Assembly: GCF_050947875.1 (NCBI RefSeq)
Contig: NC_134570.1
Coordinates: 228,579,265 to 228,643,264 of the forward strand
DNA from: Dermacentor variabilis
Lineage: Eukaryota; Arthropoda; Arachnida; Ixodida; Ixodidae
Direction: 5' to 3'
DNA length: 64,000 nt
Made by a program: the position numbers and the translations under genes
The notes under the pieces: model-generated
Databases searched by the model: none
What the model saw: only the letters and a program-made list of their open reading frames with translations
Told to the model about the DNA's origin: nothing
Shown here: piece by piece, positions 21,775-32,531 of the stretch
Layout: each line of letters begins with the position of its first letter
Position numbering within the stretch: position 1 is the stretch's first letter

Positions 21775-22877
21775 ATGAATGACGGTGAGCAAGCGGGATC
21801 AACGTCGTTGCCGCCTCCAATGTCACCGTCGCTAGCTACGTCACTGTCACCTTCGGTGGTTTTTGTGCAACCCAAGGATCCTGGAACTCTCGGCAGGACC
21901 GATGGCACCGACGTTGAAGAGTGGGTGGCCATGTACAAACGCGTGAGTGGAATCAACAGCTGGGACCTTACACTTATGCTAGCTAACCTGTTGTTCTACC
22001 TAAGAGGCACAGCAAAGGTGTGGTAAGAAAACCATGAAGAGAAGCTAACCAGCTGGGACCAATGCAAAGAGAAGCTGACAGAGTTGTTTGGCAAACCAGC
22101 CAGCTGTAAAATTGCCGCAAAGCAGGAACTGGCCTCCCGTGCCCAATCCCCCACGCAGTCCTATGTCTTGTACATCCAGGACGTGCTGACACTTTGTCGT
22201 AAAGCCGATCACGACATGACAGAAGCTGAGAAGGTCGGGCATGTGCTTAAGGGCATTGCTGACGACGCCTTGAATCTGCTCATGTGCAAAAGCTGCTCTA
22301 CAGTTGATGCTATCATCAAAGAGTGCCGACAATTCGAGCAGGCCAAAAGTCGACGCATCTTGCAACTATTCGCCAGACTTCCCAATACTGCCCCAATGTC
22401 AACGCGTGAAGATCAACGCGCACAGCAGCATGCGTCGCCATCAGAGGACATGGTTCAAATCGTTCGATGTGAACTGGATGCGGTGGTGCCTGCAGCTTTC
22501 TGTTCATGTAGCCCTGATGCTACCACATTTTCAGTTCCCCTCGTACAAGCCATTGTTCGCCAGGAACTTGAAAATATTGGTTTGCATTCTGTATGTGCTG
22601 TCGCCAATCCCAGAGCTAACGAACGCCCTTCTACTATTTTCGCTCCACCTTGACGCTTCTCTCCGCGTTATCACAACCCGACTGAGTGGAGAACTGGGAC
22701 GACCAGTTGACATGTTTTACCTGTCGCCGCATTGGTCATGTTGCCCGATACTGTCGCAACTCGTGGCCCTCAACACCTTGCACGCCGACCAACCTGAGCC
22801 ATTTTGATGGAAATACCCGCAATGCTTCACCCGCCGCCGAGTCTAACAGTGCTGACAACTCTGATAGGAACACGTGA
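21775..22877 (+). pseudogene. Gypsy-1 gag with zinc knuckle, broken
   Basis: From MNDGEQAGSTSLPPP the frame is open to a TAA at 22024-22026, then continues in the same frame to 22653. It includes the retrotransposon gag core (FYLRGTAKVW, CKEKLTELFGKPA and AEKVGHVLKGIADDALNLL). A CCHC knuckle, CFTCRRIGHVARYC, lies at 22713-22754 in another frame, so a frameshift separates it from the core. Gag forms the particle and the knuckle binds RNA. Confidence 0.8.
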
Positions 22878-23149
22878 TACAGTCACTCACCATCGCCGTG
22901 CAGACACCAGTCTCGTTCATCACAAACACGTCGCCCATCTTCCCGTTCGCCGCAGCCGCATCGCCTTTCATCCCCTATGGCTTTTGGCCACACCCTTTCT
23001 GAAAACTAATGGGCCATTAGGAACAACCTAATTTTCATAGAAAAACTAAGAAATGCAGCCCTTGGAGGTGGTGCTGCATTGCCTACTATTGCAGCAAATC
23101 CTCTGTCTGTGCCCATAAGGAGAAGTGTAGTTGACGTTAAAATACACAG

Positions 23150-25210
23150 CATACCTGTCCAAGTACTCTTCGACACTGGAGCCCACGTAACTGTGATGAG
23201 TGCTAGTCTACGTAGATGTTTAAAGAAGGTCGTCACCCCAGCAGCTGCTTGACTGCTTCGTGTGGCCGACGGCAACATACTGGTTGTTCTTGAAATGTGC
23301 ACTGCGCTTTTAAGTATAGCCGGCCACCATACTTCTGTTCTCTTTGCTGAGATCGATAACTGCCCTCACAGCATTATCCTTGGATTGGACTTTCTATCCA
23401 CCCATTCTGCTCACATCGACTGCGGGACCGGCGTTCTTCAGTTACAACTGTCTCAACTTGCTGATGCTCCAAGCACCACCCCAGTGCCCTTGTGCTCACT
23501 TCACGATATGCGTCTGTCACCTGACGCCCCATCATCGACATGCTTTCGCTGTTCGCTGTTCCGCATACTTTGGTCACGGTTACTAATAACGACATCGTTC
23601 TTCTGCTTCTCAATTTCAGCCTGTGCCCTCAAGTGATTCCGGCTGGCATGTTCTTGGCCAGCGTTTCTAGTGGTTCCGAATTTGACATTGAGAGTCTGAA
23701 TGCCGAGAGTGGCTTATTAATGCCATTTGCAGCTCACAGCTCTGGTTCTTTAACGGATGACTTCAAGAAAATGATTGCACCTGACCTCACCTCTGCACAG
23801 GCCACGGACATACGTCTCCTGCTTGAATCGTACAGTGACATCATTGATGTCGGCAACAGGCTTTTAGACCAAACATCTGTTGTTCTCCATCGTATAAACA
23901 CTGGAGACACGAATCTTATTTGTCGGCTTCCCTATCAGGTATTGCATGCTGAACAACGAGTTATGCAATCAGAAGTGGACAAAATGCTCAGCAAAGGGGT
24001 CATCGAGCCATCAGCCAGCCCATGGGCTTCGCCTGTCATCCTTGTGAAAAAGAAAGATGGTACCTGGTGTTTTTGCATCGATTATCGCCACTTAAACAAA
24101 ATCATGCGAAAAGACGTCTACCCACCACTACACATTGATGACGCCTGGGACTGCTTGCACGGAGCTAAATATCTGTCGTCCATCGATCTTCAAACCGGCT
24201 ACTGGCAGATTTGAGTTGATGGACCACTAGAAGGCGGCCTTCATCATGCAGGATGGCTTATATCAGTTCAAAGTCATGCCCTTTGGCCTATGCAATGCTC
24301 CTGCGACATTTGAACATATGATGGACTCTCTTTTGCGAGGCTATAAATGGACCACCTGTTTTTGTTACCTTGATGACGTTATTGTTTTTTCTCCCCCGTT
24401 TCGCTGCCACCTTACCCGACTCGCTGCCATTCTTGCGGTCTTCCGAAAAGCCGGCCTCCAACTGAACTCCACAAAGTGTCAATTCGGGCACGGTCAGATT
24501 AGCGTGTTGGGACACCACGTTGATGCATCTGTTGCCCAACCAGATCCAGAAAAAGTTCATGCCTTGCGCAGTTTCCCTGTGCCACGGTCTGCTTCTGACG
24601 AGCGCTGCTTCGTCGGCCTGTGTTACTTTTCACCGTTTCGTCCAAAACGTTGCCGACGGTGCTCGGCCTTTGACAGATCTTCTAAAGAAGAAAATGCCAC
24701 TCTCATGGGGCCAGGAGAAGGCTCACGTGTTCGCCTCTCTCATCGGGTTTCTGACCACCCCTCCCATACCTGCCCACTTTGATCCATCTGCACCAACCGA
24801 AGTCCACTGACGCAAGCGGCTATGGCATCGGCGCTGTGCTCGCCCAACAACAGAATGGTACCAAGTGCGTGATCGCTTACGCCAGCCGACTGCTGTCACC
24901 TGCCGAGAGAAATTATTCCATCACCGAGCGGGAGTGCTTGGCTTTAGTTTGGGCTGTCGTCAAGTTTCGGCTATATTTGTGTCATCAAGTTTCGGCCATA
25001 TCTGTAACGTTTTCGGTCGTTACAGACCACCACGCCCTCTGCTGACTGTCTTCTTCCGGGACCCCACAGGACGCCTTAGTTGCTGGGCTTTGCAGCTCCA
25101 GGAATTTTCATTTGTTGTCACTATAAGTCTGGATATCTGCACAAGGATGCTGACTGCCTGTCGCGTCACCCCGTGGATTCTCAAGATCCTGTTGTACATG
25201 ATGCAGTGAC
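23150..25210 (+). pseudogene. Gypsy-1 protease, reverse transcriptase and RNase H, broken
   Basis: Aspartic protease: LFDTGAHVTVM (23167-23199) with the DTG active site. Reverse transcriptase: VIEPSASPWASPVILVKKKD (24000-24059), YRHLNKI, FKVMPFGLCNAPATFE (24270-24317) and CYLDDVIVFS (24362-24391), the YLDD box. RNase [14 protein letters not shown] (about 24806-24845) and [13 protein letters not shown] (24916-24954). A TGA at 24212 cuts the reverse transcriptase between its palm motifs, and further shifts occur near 24240, 24620 and 24790. Confidence 0.8.
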
Positions 25211-25385
25211 CTGCGTGATGGCTTTCACTGACACGACCGACATATTCGCTGAACAACAGGGCGACCCATCCTTACAGTCCATCATCACCGGAGTGCAATC
25301 TGGTCGCACCGATGGCATGTGCTGCATGTTCGTGGTGCATGAAGGCATCCTCTACAGCGGCAATATCAACCCTGAAGACCCTTAG

Positions 25386-26290
25386 TTGCTCTTTGTCCTT
25401 CCTCGTCATCAGCGATCCGTCGTTCTCGAACAACTTCACGATGCATCGACGGCGGGACACCTTGGAGTTTTGCGTACATATGACCACATACGATGCCGGT
25501 TCTTCCGGCCAGGTCTCTACCGCTCTGTATGTGGTTATGTCACAACTTGCGAATTGTGTCAGCGCCGGAAGAAACCTCCGCTGGCACCTGTTGGATGACT
25601 CCATCCTATTGAAGTTCCCTCTGAACCGTTCTTTTATGTAGGCCTTGGCCTGCTTGATCCTTTTGCTATGACAACTAGAGGTAATAAGTGGATCGCTGTA
25701 ACTACTAATTACGTGACACTAATACGTGATAACAAAGGCATTGCCGACTAGTTGCGCAACAGACGTTGCCGATTTTTTCCTTCACGACGTCATTCTCCAA
25801 CACGGTGCACCTCGACAGTTACTTACAGACTGCAGCCGCTCGTTCTTGTTTCGAGTTGTGGACGACCTCCTCCGCTCTTGTGCCATTGAGCACAAGCTGT
25901 CCACCACTTACCACCCACAAACGAACGATCTTATAGAATGTCTCAACCGAACAATCACAGAGATGCTGTCAATGTAAGTCTCCAATGATCACCACGACAG
26001 GGATGCCATGCTGGCCTAAATGACGTTCGCCTATAACTCGTCCTGATGTAACACCGCAGCATGTTTACCCTTCTATCTTTTGTATGGTCGTGACCCCACA
26101 TTGCCGTTTGACATCATCCTCCCTTTTGTGCCACGTGTTGCAACTCAGTGCGCTCGTGAAGTCATTGATCGCCCTCACATGGCACGTCAAGTCGCCCGAT
26201 CTCGATTATCAGCCTCGCAGCATATACAAAAATAGTGTTACGACTAGCACCATCATGATGTTAAGTTTGCACCAGGTGCTTGGGTAGTCC
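25386..26290 (+). pseudogene. Gypsy-1 integrase, broken
   Basis: HHCC zinc domain: the His of QLHDASTAGHLGVLRTYDHI and the Cys pair of CGYVTTCELCQRRKKPP (25386-25590). The catalytic core shows HGAPRQLLTDCSRSF (second Asp region, 25800-25845) and STTYHPQTNDLIECLNR (25900-25950; the Glu of the DDE triad). Shifts around 25600-25700 and stops after 25974 break it. The 3' LTR follows 190 bp after the last recognisable part. Confidence 0.75.
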
Positions 26291-26476
26291 GAGAAGCTTC
26301 TCTCTCGCTACACAGGGCCTTACGAAGTCCTACATCAAGTTAACGACGTAAATTACGAGATTTAACCGCTACAGTTTGATGCATCCTCAAGTGCATGTTT
26401 CGCGGCTGAAGCTATACTTCGCTTGCAATTTTTCGCCTACCATACGCTGTGCCAATGCTTCACCACCCGGGGGTCC

Positions 26477-26627
26477 TGTTATGGATGAATGAAAGAAGAG
26501 AGAGGAAGAAGACGATCGCGAGACGCTGGCTGCTGTGTGCTGTTGGTCAGCCATCTTAACTATTCTGACTCGTCTTGTATATATATTGTAAATACAGTCT
26601 TTCTACACTCCCAACATCCCCGTAACA
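26477..26627 (+). repeat. 3' LTR of Gypsy-1
   Basis: Starts TGTTATGG and ends CCCCGTAACA. It is preceded by a purine-poor CACCCGGGGGTCC stretch where the polypurine tract is expected. See the 5' LTR for the pairing. Confidence 0.8.
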
Positions 26628-26990
26628 ATATCATGTGAACGTAAACCACACATCACATTTTTGACCAATGGTCAGTGCCACTCATTGATTTCATGTATGT
26701 CTCACGAAGTGCATGAAATCGCAGCATTGTGATGCTGCTATCAATACTACCTAGCAAGCTTGCTCAGTAGCATTGCAGGACCTCTTTAAATCTGAATTTT
26801 GAGGTAATATTGAACAGAGCAATATCAATCAAAGTCAGCTATGTTACGATACTTTGGGTATCACAAACCACTTTCTCTGAATATTATAATTTTTTATATC
26901 TGTGTTCATTATATCGATGTCTGACTGTAATAAGCGGTTTCATAAATGGTGTGTTAAATTGTTGACAAACCAGCATGCAAAATAAGAAGT
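26628..26990. other. Unassigned, with an orphan pogo-type end
   Basis: TTATATCGATGTCTGACTG ends at 26927 and is followed by TA, which looks like one terminus of another pogo/Tigger family. No matching partner was found nearby. Confidence 0.35.
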
Positions 26991-26997
26991 GTAGTTT

Positions 26998-27156
26998 CAA
27001 TAGGAAGGGTAGGTGGGCTAGCTGGTACTGCATTACAGTATTGAAATTTGGAGCAGAGCGAAAAACAGTAGACTAAGAAAGGAAACAGCGATTGTGTTGC
27101 GTGTCCCTTTCTTTGTCTATTGTCTTTTGCTGTGCTCTAAATTTCGGTACTGTGGC
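26998..27156 (-). repeat. Hairpin insertion with tail, same family as 3384-3552
   Basis: Arms 27028-27094 and 27094-27160 pair imperfectly (CAGTATTGAAATTTGGAGCA on the left against the reverse complement of TGTGCTCTAAATTTCGGTAC on the right). The tail lies on the left (26998-27027). On the minus strand it reads TACCAGCTAGCCCACC, resembling the tail ACCAACTGGCCCAAGAG at 3.5 kb. GTAGTTT at 26991-26997 and 27157-27163 is a possible 7 bp duplication. Confidence 0.6.
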
Positions 27157-27262
27157 GTAGTTTTTCTTTTATATGTTGCGGCAAAACACATTGTGAAATG
27201 TGTAGTGAAAACAAAGGTGGTTCTGTAGTGTTGACAAGTCAGTGTGAAAGCAAAGCACTTAC

Positions 27263-27372
27263 TGGAAGTTCATGGACACCTGTCCTTGGTGTTCCTGTGG
27301 CTCCAGTCAGGTGGCGCCACTCACACATCGACTGTGGCCTTGGGCTGCGCAGTGCCTGAGGGGATGGCGTAC
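27263..27372 (-). CDS. Git: GIT exon (region after the coiled coil, RPQSMCEWR)
   Basis: The acceptor is ATAG before 27372 and the donor CCA|GTAAGTG after 27263. The exon is 110 nt: 2 nt completing a Gly codon, then 36 codons without a stop. It reads TPSPQALRSPRPQSMCEWR, then HLTGATGTPRTGVHELP. In GIT1/GIT2 the linker after the coiled coil carries a conserved SMYE; here it is SMCE. The starting phase (2 nt) exactly completes the 1 nt left over by the upstream exon at 47393-47513. GIT proteins are scaffolds with ArfGAP, ankyrin, Spa2-homology, coiled-coil and paxillin-binding parts, acting at focal adhesions and in PIX/PAK signalling. Assignment to GIT comes from remembered family motifs and phase agreement, not from a search. 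The following exon was not found. Confidence 0.65.
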
Positions 27373-28225
27373 CTATGGTGTCACCGAATGCGAGAGCAGC
27401 TTGTTATACGCATGTAAGGAACATCACAAATGCGTGCTCACGTGTAGGCTGCATGTAATACCCCTGTCACATGGACAAACTGAGGTGCACTTTGAGCGAT
27501 TGCACTCTGCCACTAGTGCCATTCGCAGGCTGCTACACGGGTATGCTTAGAGACGCTTACTGCAGAGCGGCCTTGTTGGCGAGTGTGTAGCCTCATTAGC
27601 AAGGAGTAAAAAATAAGCAAAGTAATATTCAAAGTAGAGTCAGAAGTAATTCTTAATCACATTTTAAAAAAATTACTAGCATTACAAGGTAATAAAATGT
27701 GCCACAATAAAAAAAGTCCTGATTCTTTATTCGACATGTGCATCTATTAAACCGATCCCGTTAAGCCAAAGCTTGTGTGTTATCAGATCATCATTTAAAA
27801 GTTGGAGTACCACACTTCAGGATCCGTCAGCATTTTGCTTCGCTTATACCTGCTTACGTAAACTTTCACTTTTTATGTCAACCTACACCTATCTTAAATG
27901 CCTGACTGACTCTCTGAGAATAATAAAAATAATAAAGAAAAGAAATTCAAGGAGAAACTCCTCTGAGTGTTGTCTAAGTGTGCATTGTGGCACCTGCTGA
28001 TCTCCACACAGCCCAATTACATTATCAATGTTATGAAATTTGATCCAGCCAGTATAGGATTGCTAAATATGCTACTTTTGGCAGCATGTAATGTAACTCT
28101 AGGCCAGTACAAATGACAGCACCGCGGCGACATGCACTGGTGTGGAGAGCTGCTCAAGGTGCATCGATGAGGCAAGCAAAGTACTGCAGGTGGTGGCATC
28201 AGGTGTGCTGACGATGTTCCAATGG
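27373..28225. other. Unassigned intronic stretch
   Basis: No gene or element signature is recognisable. A minus-strand frame at 28017-28199 has no motif. Between 27164 and 27262 likewise nothing is seen. Confidence 0.4.
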
Positions 28226-28605
28226 AGACAGTAACAAACTAACACCTTCCTACAACTAAGCCTCTACCGCGCCATACACCCCTCACTGTACACATGCAAG
28301 TGCCCACACTGCGAGACATGCGTATTATTATACCACACAACATGGAAATGCTCCCGCATACCGACACTTCCCCCCATGTCCAACCCTACACTCGAACAGT
28401 AAGAGGCCGTGCTGTTCAGCTTGGACTCACATGACCAGCAGCAGCTGGTGTGGCAGCCTTGGGGGGCAGCGAAAGCTACAGAAGTCCTGGACTGAGGACC
28501 CCTTCAAGTGGATGCATGCTTAAGGATGTTTATTATGTCTCGCATGCATTTTATTGTTCTTTTTTGAATAAAGTTATTTCCTCCTCAACCTCATTATAAG
28601 CTGTT
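28226..28605 (+). mobile_element. 3' fragment of an R1/I-type LINE with C-terminal CCHC
   Basis: The plus strand reads SLYRAIHPSLYTCKCPHCE, then TCVLLYHTTWKC (about 28255-28350). The Cys-x2-Cys, His, Cys arrangement near the C-terminus is typical of R1 and I-group elements. It is followed by LEQ*EAVLFSLDS and EVLD*GPLQ (stops marked by asterisks). The element ends with AATAAAGTTATTTCCTCCTC. It is strongly 5'-truncated. Confidence 0.55.
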
Positions 28606-30038
28606 CTCACTCTTTAGTGCCTTATCCATCCACGTTGAACTATTATGAACAGTGACCAAACGTACTCCAGCGGTGGCTGCGTATGGCATGACTACGCGGA
28701 CTGTACCTTGCGAGAGATCTGAGATGCCCACAGAGTGCCGACTACTGACAGCTTTGCATGCTGTGTTCTCACTGTTTACTTAGCGTCGAAGAGAGATGCG
28801 AGGACCTGCATCTCGAAAGCAATCTGTGAAAGGGGAAGGGTGCGGCGTGTGCTGAGAGCTCTGTGAGCGCTGTGTTCTCACCGATTCAATGGCATTAGAG
28901 AGCTTTAGTTTAGGGGACGCAAGGTGCTAGGGCCCCTAGGGCTTGGGTGCATTTGCATTTGCGTACGCAAGCAGAAACACGGCCTCAAACACAAGCCACA
29001 CAGAGATCGCATGCGCTCGCAGCACCATCACCGTCTGATTGTTGCTACGTTATCATTTTTTAAAATATGAAATCAAGCATATGAAGCAGACACGTACCCA
29101 AGGGGGGCTGCCCCCCCCAGAAATTCAGCGGCATACGCCCCCTCTCCCCTCCCCACCCACGCCACTAATCATTATTTTCTCCAGTGGCGGCTTGCCGTGA
29201 TGCCGGCAGATCATTGGAACCATATAGCCACGATATGGGTTAGATGACGAGAAAAATAAAACAATTCGAGACAGCGTCCATCATCACACCCTGCAATAAC
29301 CCTTAAGCCCATATGCAATATGACTGTCACTCGTTACCTCGTCTGGTTTTTCCCTAATTGTACAGCACTTTTTGTGCAAAACTGGCAACTGGAAACAAAA
29401 GATGCAAGGAGTTGAGATATTAAGCCAAGGCAACAGCCAAACAGGAAGGAGAAACGAAAATTAACAAATTTAATTATTGATTATGAAAATATTTATGGAT
29501 CAACATCTTTTTATTTAAAAAGGAAGTAGAGAAAATGCTACCGGAAGTGGAGAACAATTCTGTGTATTCTGAATGACACTTCTACAGTTACCAGTCGAGC
29601 TGCCTGACATAGCCACTTCTTTGCTATGCTTATGTAGATGTTTTTTATAACCTTCTGCGGTGGGCGCAGTGCTTCTAGAACCGTAGCGTCCTGCACCCTA
29701 CGCAGCTGTACGGGACTGGCGGCCACGCATCATTACGCAACTTCCCAAATAACAATACGAGTCGGTGTTGGCACTTCACTTGGTAGAGCAGTAAACGAGG
29801 GATCCAAAAGAACTGTGATTGTTCTGCAAATATATATTTCTCTATAATTCTCTATTACTGGGACGTAATTTTATATGTTATTCCTCACCTATTATAGTGA
29901 AATGGCGAAAGCCTAATTTATTATTGAAGTGAAATAAAATGCTTGCTTCACTGCAACTATTTATTGTCAAGTTTCACTTCAGTTGGCAGTGAAATTTCAG
30001 GAGTAAAACATGCTCAGCAGTGAAATGAATTGTATCGC
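28606..30038. other. Unassigned intronic stretch with scattered repeat ends
   Basis: CAGACACGTACCCAAGG (29088-29104) begins a C/G-rich block (GGGGGGCTGCCCCCCCC), whose reverse complement start recurs near 30914-30927. AGAGCTTTAGTTTAGGGGAC (28900-28919) has a partial inverted counterpart near 31430-31450. Both look like termini of unclassified interspersed repeats. No coding region is supported. Confidence 0.4.
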
Positions 30039-30301
30039 AGACTTTTGAAGATTTAATTAATTACAGAGTTTTATGTGCCAAAACAACGATCTTATAATGA
30101 GGCATGCCGTAGTGGGGAACTCCAGAAATTAGGACCACTTGGGGTTTTTTAACATGCACCTAAACCTAACTAGATGGGCGTTTTTGCATTTCGTCCCCAT
30201 GTAAACGCGGCCGCCGTGGCCGGGATTCGATCCTGCGACCTCGTGCTTAGCAGCCTAACACCACAGCCACTAAGCAACCACGGCGGGTAGACTTTTGAAG
30301 A
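30039..30301 (-). repeat. Ruka-like tRNA-derived SINE with 13 bp target-site duplication
   Basis: Body 30052-30288 on the minus strand. The head reads CCGCCGTGGTTGCTTAGTGG (A-box region) and GGTCGCAGGATCGAATCCCG (B box), then a body ending in a TAATTAATTAA-type tail. AGACTTTTGAAGA flanks it at 30039-30051 and 30289-30301. The tick SINE Ruka is tRNA-derived; naming this copy Ruka-like is from memory of the family. A second copy lies at 56830-57068 on +. Confidence 0.75.
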
Positions 30302-30544
30302 ATGAAATGCTCAGGCTTCATACGCTTTGTCCATGTCTGTTGCACACCTCATTGCTTCCGTCGATGAAAAGGCTCTTCGAGAACAGCAGACGCTCCGGAG
30401 GTATCAAGTACGACGCCATTTTGAAAAGGATGCATGACGCTTTTGTTTGCTTCTGTGATTGGCTGGCGGAGTAACACAACCCTGCGCAGTCCGTGTGCCT
30501 TGGTCGCCAACTGCTGTCTCTTAAGTTGCATGCCACTATACAAA

Positions 30545-30612
30545 TCTACTGTAGGGAGAGGCCTTCGTCCTGCAGTGGTCATAAAATAGGCTGCTGCTGC
30601 TGCTGATGATGA
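30545..30612 (+). mobile_element. RTE-type 3' end stub
   Basis: GGGAGAGGCCTTCGTCCTGC, then AGTGGTCATAAAATAGGCTG, followed by a (CTG)n(ATG)n tail matches the end of the RTE at 5270-5333. Only about 65 bp were inserted, an extreme 5' truncation. Confidence 0.7.
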
Positions 30613-31983
30613 TAGAAATTGTTATTTTGCACTTTCATTTGTTTACTCGTTTTTGGCAGTGTTCTTCCTACGCCTCTTTCCTGCGCGAGTCCATTCGATG
30701 TGGTTCCTTGTTTGCCAAGTTAGGAAGTGGTGTATCTCACAGGCGTACCACCTGTGAGATACAGCTTATTTCATTTCTCTTTTGCAAGTTTAGGCATCTT
30801 TATGGCAAATGGCGGGCACTATTCACATTTGTACTAGTAAAGGTACCCCCCTCATTTGCATAAAAAAGTTGCAGTGCATTGCCCCCCCCCCCCCCCCTTG
30901 AAGGTAAGTCCTGGGTACGTGCCTGACATGAAGTAAAGTACATTAAGCAATTTTTATTAAAAGCAGTTAACATATATGAAAACAATGTCTGTTGACGCTT
31001 GGGACAACATATATAACATTATCTACGTGCCTGTGTTACGACTGAGGCCGAGCCGAAGCAATTCAAACATACGTTTGGTAAACTTTAGTTAGGCGTCTCG
31101 TGCAGCATAATCCGTTGTGGCCTCTGTTTTGTTTATTTAGGGCCTCCTGCAAATTTTGACCTGCCGCCGTTGTGGTGACAGCATGCCAGTGTGCTCTGCA
31201 ACCAGCTTTTTTATCTTGATCTATCGTAGACCTCTGTCTGTGTGGCGGGATGGTCTCAGCTGGTCTCGCTTCTCGTAAGTTCTCGTACACCGCAAGAGTC
31301 ACGTGAGTAATGTGACCTCTTAGGGGCAGCAATATTTTCGGCCACCCCCAACAAACCAAGGACGTAAGTAGATGTAGTGGTCTGTGCATGCGCAATACTG
31401 TGACCCCTAGTTCTTGCGTAGGTAAGCCGCTTGCATCCCCTAAACTAAAACTTTCTATTGAAGCAAGAGGCAGCATGAAGGCGCATTCGCTGGCCGCTGC
31501 AGATGCAGATGGGACAGATGGACGGTCTTTGTCGTTGGGTAAGCATAAAAATGCTTACGCATTTCTATGCAGGTCAGTGGAAAGCCTGCTCTTGAGGGAT
31601 CAGATTGTGCCGCATAGTCAGGAAATATAGCCTGACCAACAGCAGGCTACTTTTTATACCTGGGCGACTGCGAATAGACTCTGTGGTTTATCGTTAAAAC
31701 CTAATCCCTGCCAAGGCTGTACCCAGGGGGAGTGGGAGGCAGGTCAACACGCACCTCCTTTTCTAGCGCGGCCATGGCAGCGCATGGCTGTCAGCGTGGC
31801 TGAGCACATACGCAGCCTGTATGCCCAGCTTGATAGCTAATTTGCCACATGTGCTAAGAGCGGGTGAGCTGAGATGGCATGGCATCGTACAGAGGTCGCG
31901 GAATCTTGAGTTTTGGAGATGCATCTAAGTGAGAGGCAGACGAAGCATTTGCTCCCCACTGCCGGCGCTTTTCATGACAGCTT
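30613..31983. other. Unassigned intronic stretch, includes a 17 nt poly-C run
   Basis: Seventeen C residues lie at 30882-30898 next to CTGGGTACGTGCCTG (inverted relative of 29088). The minus frame 31063-31476 (137 codons) shows no motif and is not called a gene. AGCTTT at 31979-31984 holds the left copy of the GCTT target duplication of Gypsy-2. Confidence 0.4.
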
Positions 31984-32520
31984 TGTGGGTGAAGAAAAAT
32001 CAGACAAATGCTTGTGCCCGGTGTCCACAAATTATATTTTAACAGGGCCCACTCAATCAGGCGGGAGCACAGAGTAAGACATTTAGGAGGTGTAACTCCC
32101 GTCAGCGCGAGCGAGCGCGGGCGACCAGATAAGGTCACAATTGTTGTATGCGCCGATGGGGCCGTATACAGTGGCGGCCCCAAGCGGTGCGTCGTAGAAG
32201 CCGCAGCGAAAAAAAAAAAAGAAAAAGAAAAAAATGCACCGCCCGGGCAGGCCGCTCCGGTGCGCTCTCAACGGCGGTAATTTCTTTCCAGGCTGCCAGC
32301 ACGATAACGGCTCCGCGGGCTTGTGACCTTTTCTGGTCGCCGCAAACAGCGGAGTTTCCACTCCTAAATGTTTCTTGCTCCGTGGGCGGGAGTGAGAGCA
32401 AGTGCCACTGGCATTCAATTTTGCAACCAGCGATTCCACTGCTCGCGTGCCATCAGCGTGCTGGGCGTGTCGTCCTCTTCATTTGTGACCGGATCACCGT
32501 GTGCGTAGCAGTGCGCTACA
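31984..32520 (-). repeat. 3' LTR of Gypsy-2, interrupted by about 356 bp
   Basis: It starts on the minus strand TGTAGCGCACTGCTACG right after a polypurine tract (AGAAGGGGGGCCC, 32521-32533) and ends CACCCACA at 31984. Alignment by eye to 44953-45136 is good outside 32036-32390. Confidence 0.75.
32079..32371. mobile_element. MITE inside the Gypsy-2 LTR
   Basis: Left arm ACATTTAGGAGGTGTAACTC, then GCGGGCGACCAGATAAGGTC, pairs with the reverse complement of the right arm ending at 32371 (ACATTTAGGAGTGGAAACTC, GGCGACCAGAAAAGGTCACA). It holds an A-rich run (32209-32235) but no coding region. A GGCGGGAG word occurs on both sides of the insertion (32060 and about 32386), probably from local duplication. 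Confidence 0.65.
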
Positions 32521-32531
32521 GGGCCCCCCTT

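Larger units (their letters stand above)
21550..26627 (+). mobile_element. Ty3/Gypsy LTR retrotransposon, decayed, with both LTRs
   Basis: 5.08 kb element in the order LTR, gag, CCHC knuckle, protease, reverse transcriptase, RNase H, integrase, LTR. Flanks CTAT (21546-21549) and ATAT (26628-26631) are a possible 4 bp duplication with one mismatch. LTRs of 153 and 151 bp differ at roughly a dozen positions. Many frame breaks show that it is inactive. Confidence 0.85.

Noticed and set aside
21550..26627. Infectious retrovirus-like element with env
   Set aside because: No envelope-like frame between integrase and the 3' LTR, and many frame breaks; it is a plain decayed Gypsy retrotransposon.
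31063..31476. 137-codon minus-strand open frame
   Set aside because: No motif, and the flanks look like unclassified repeats.
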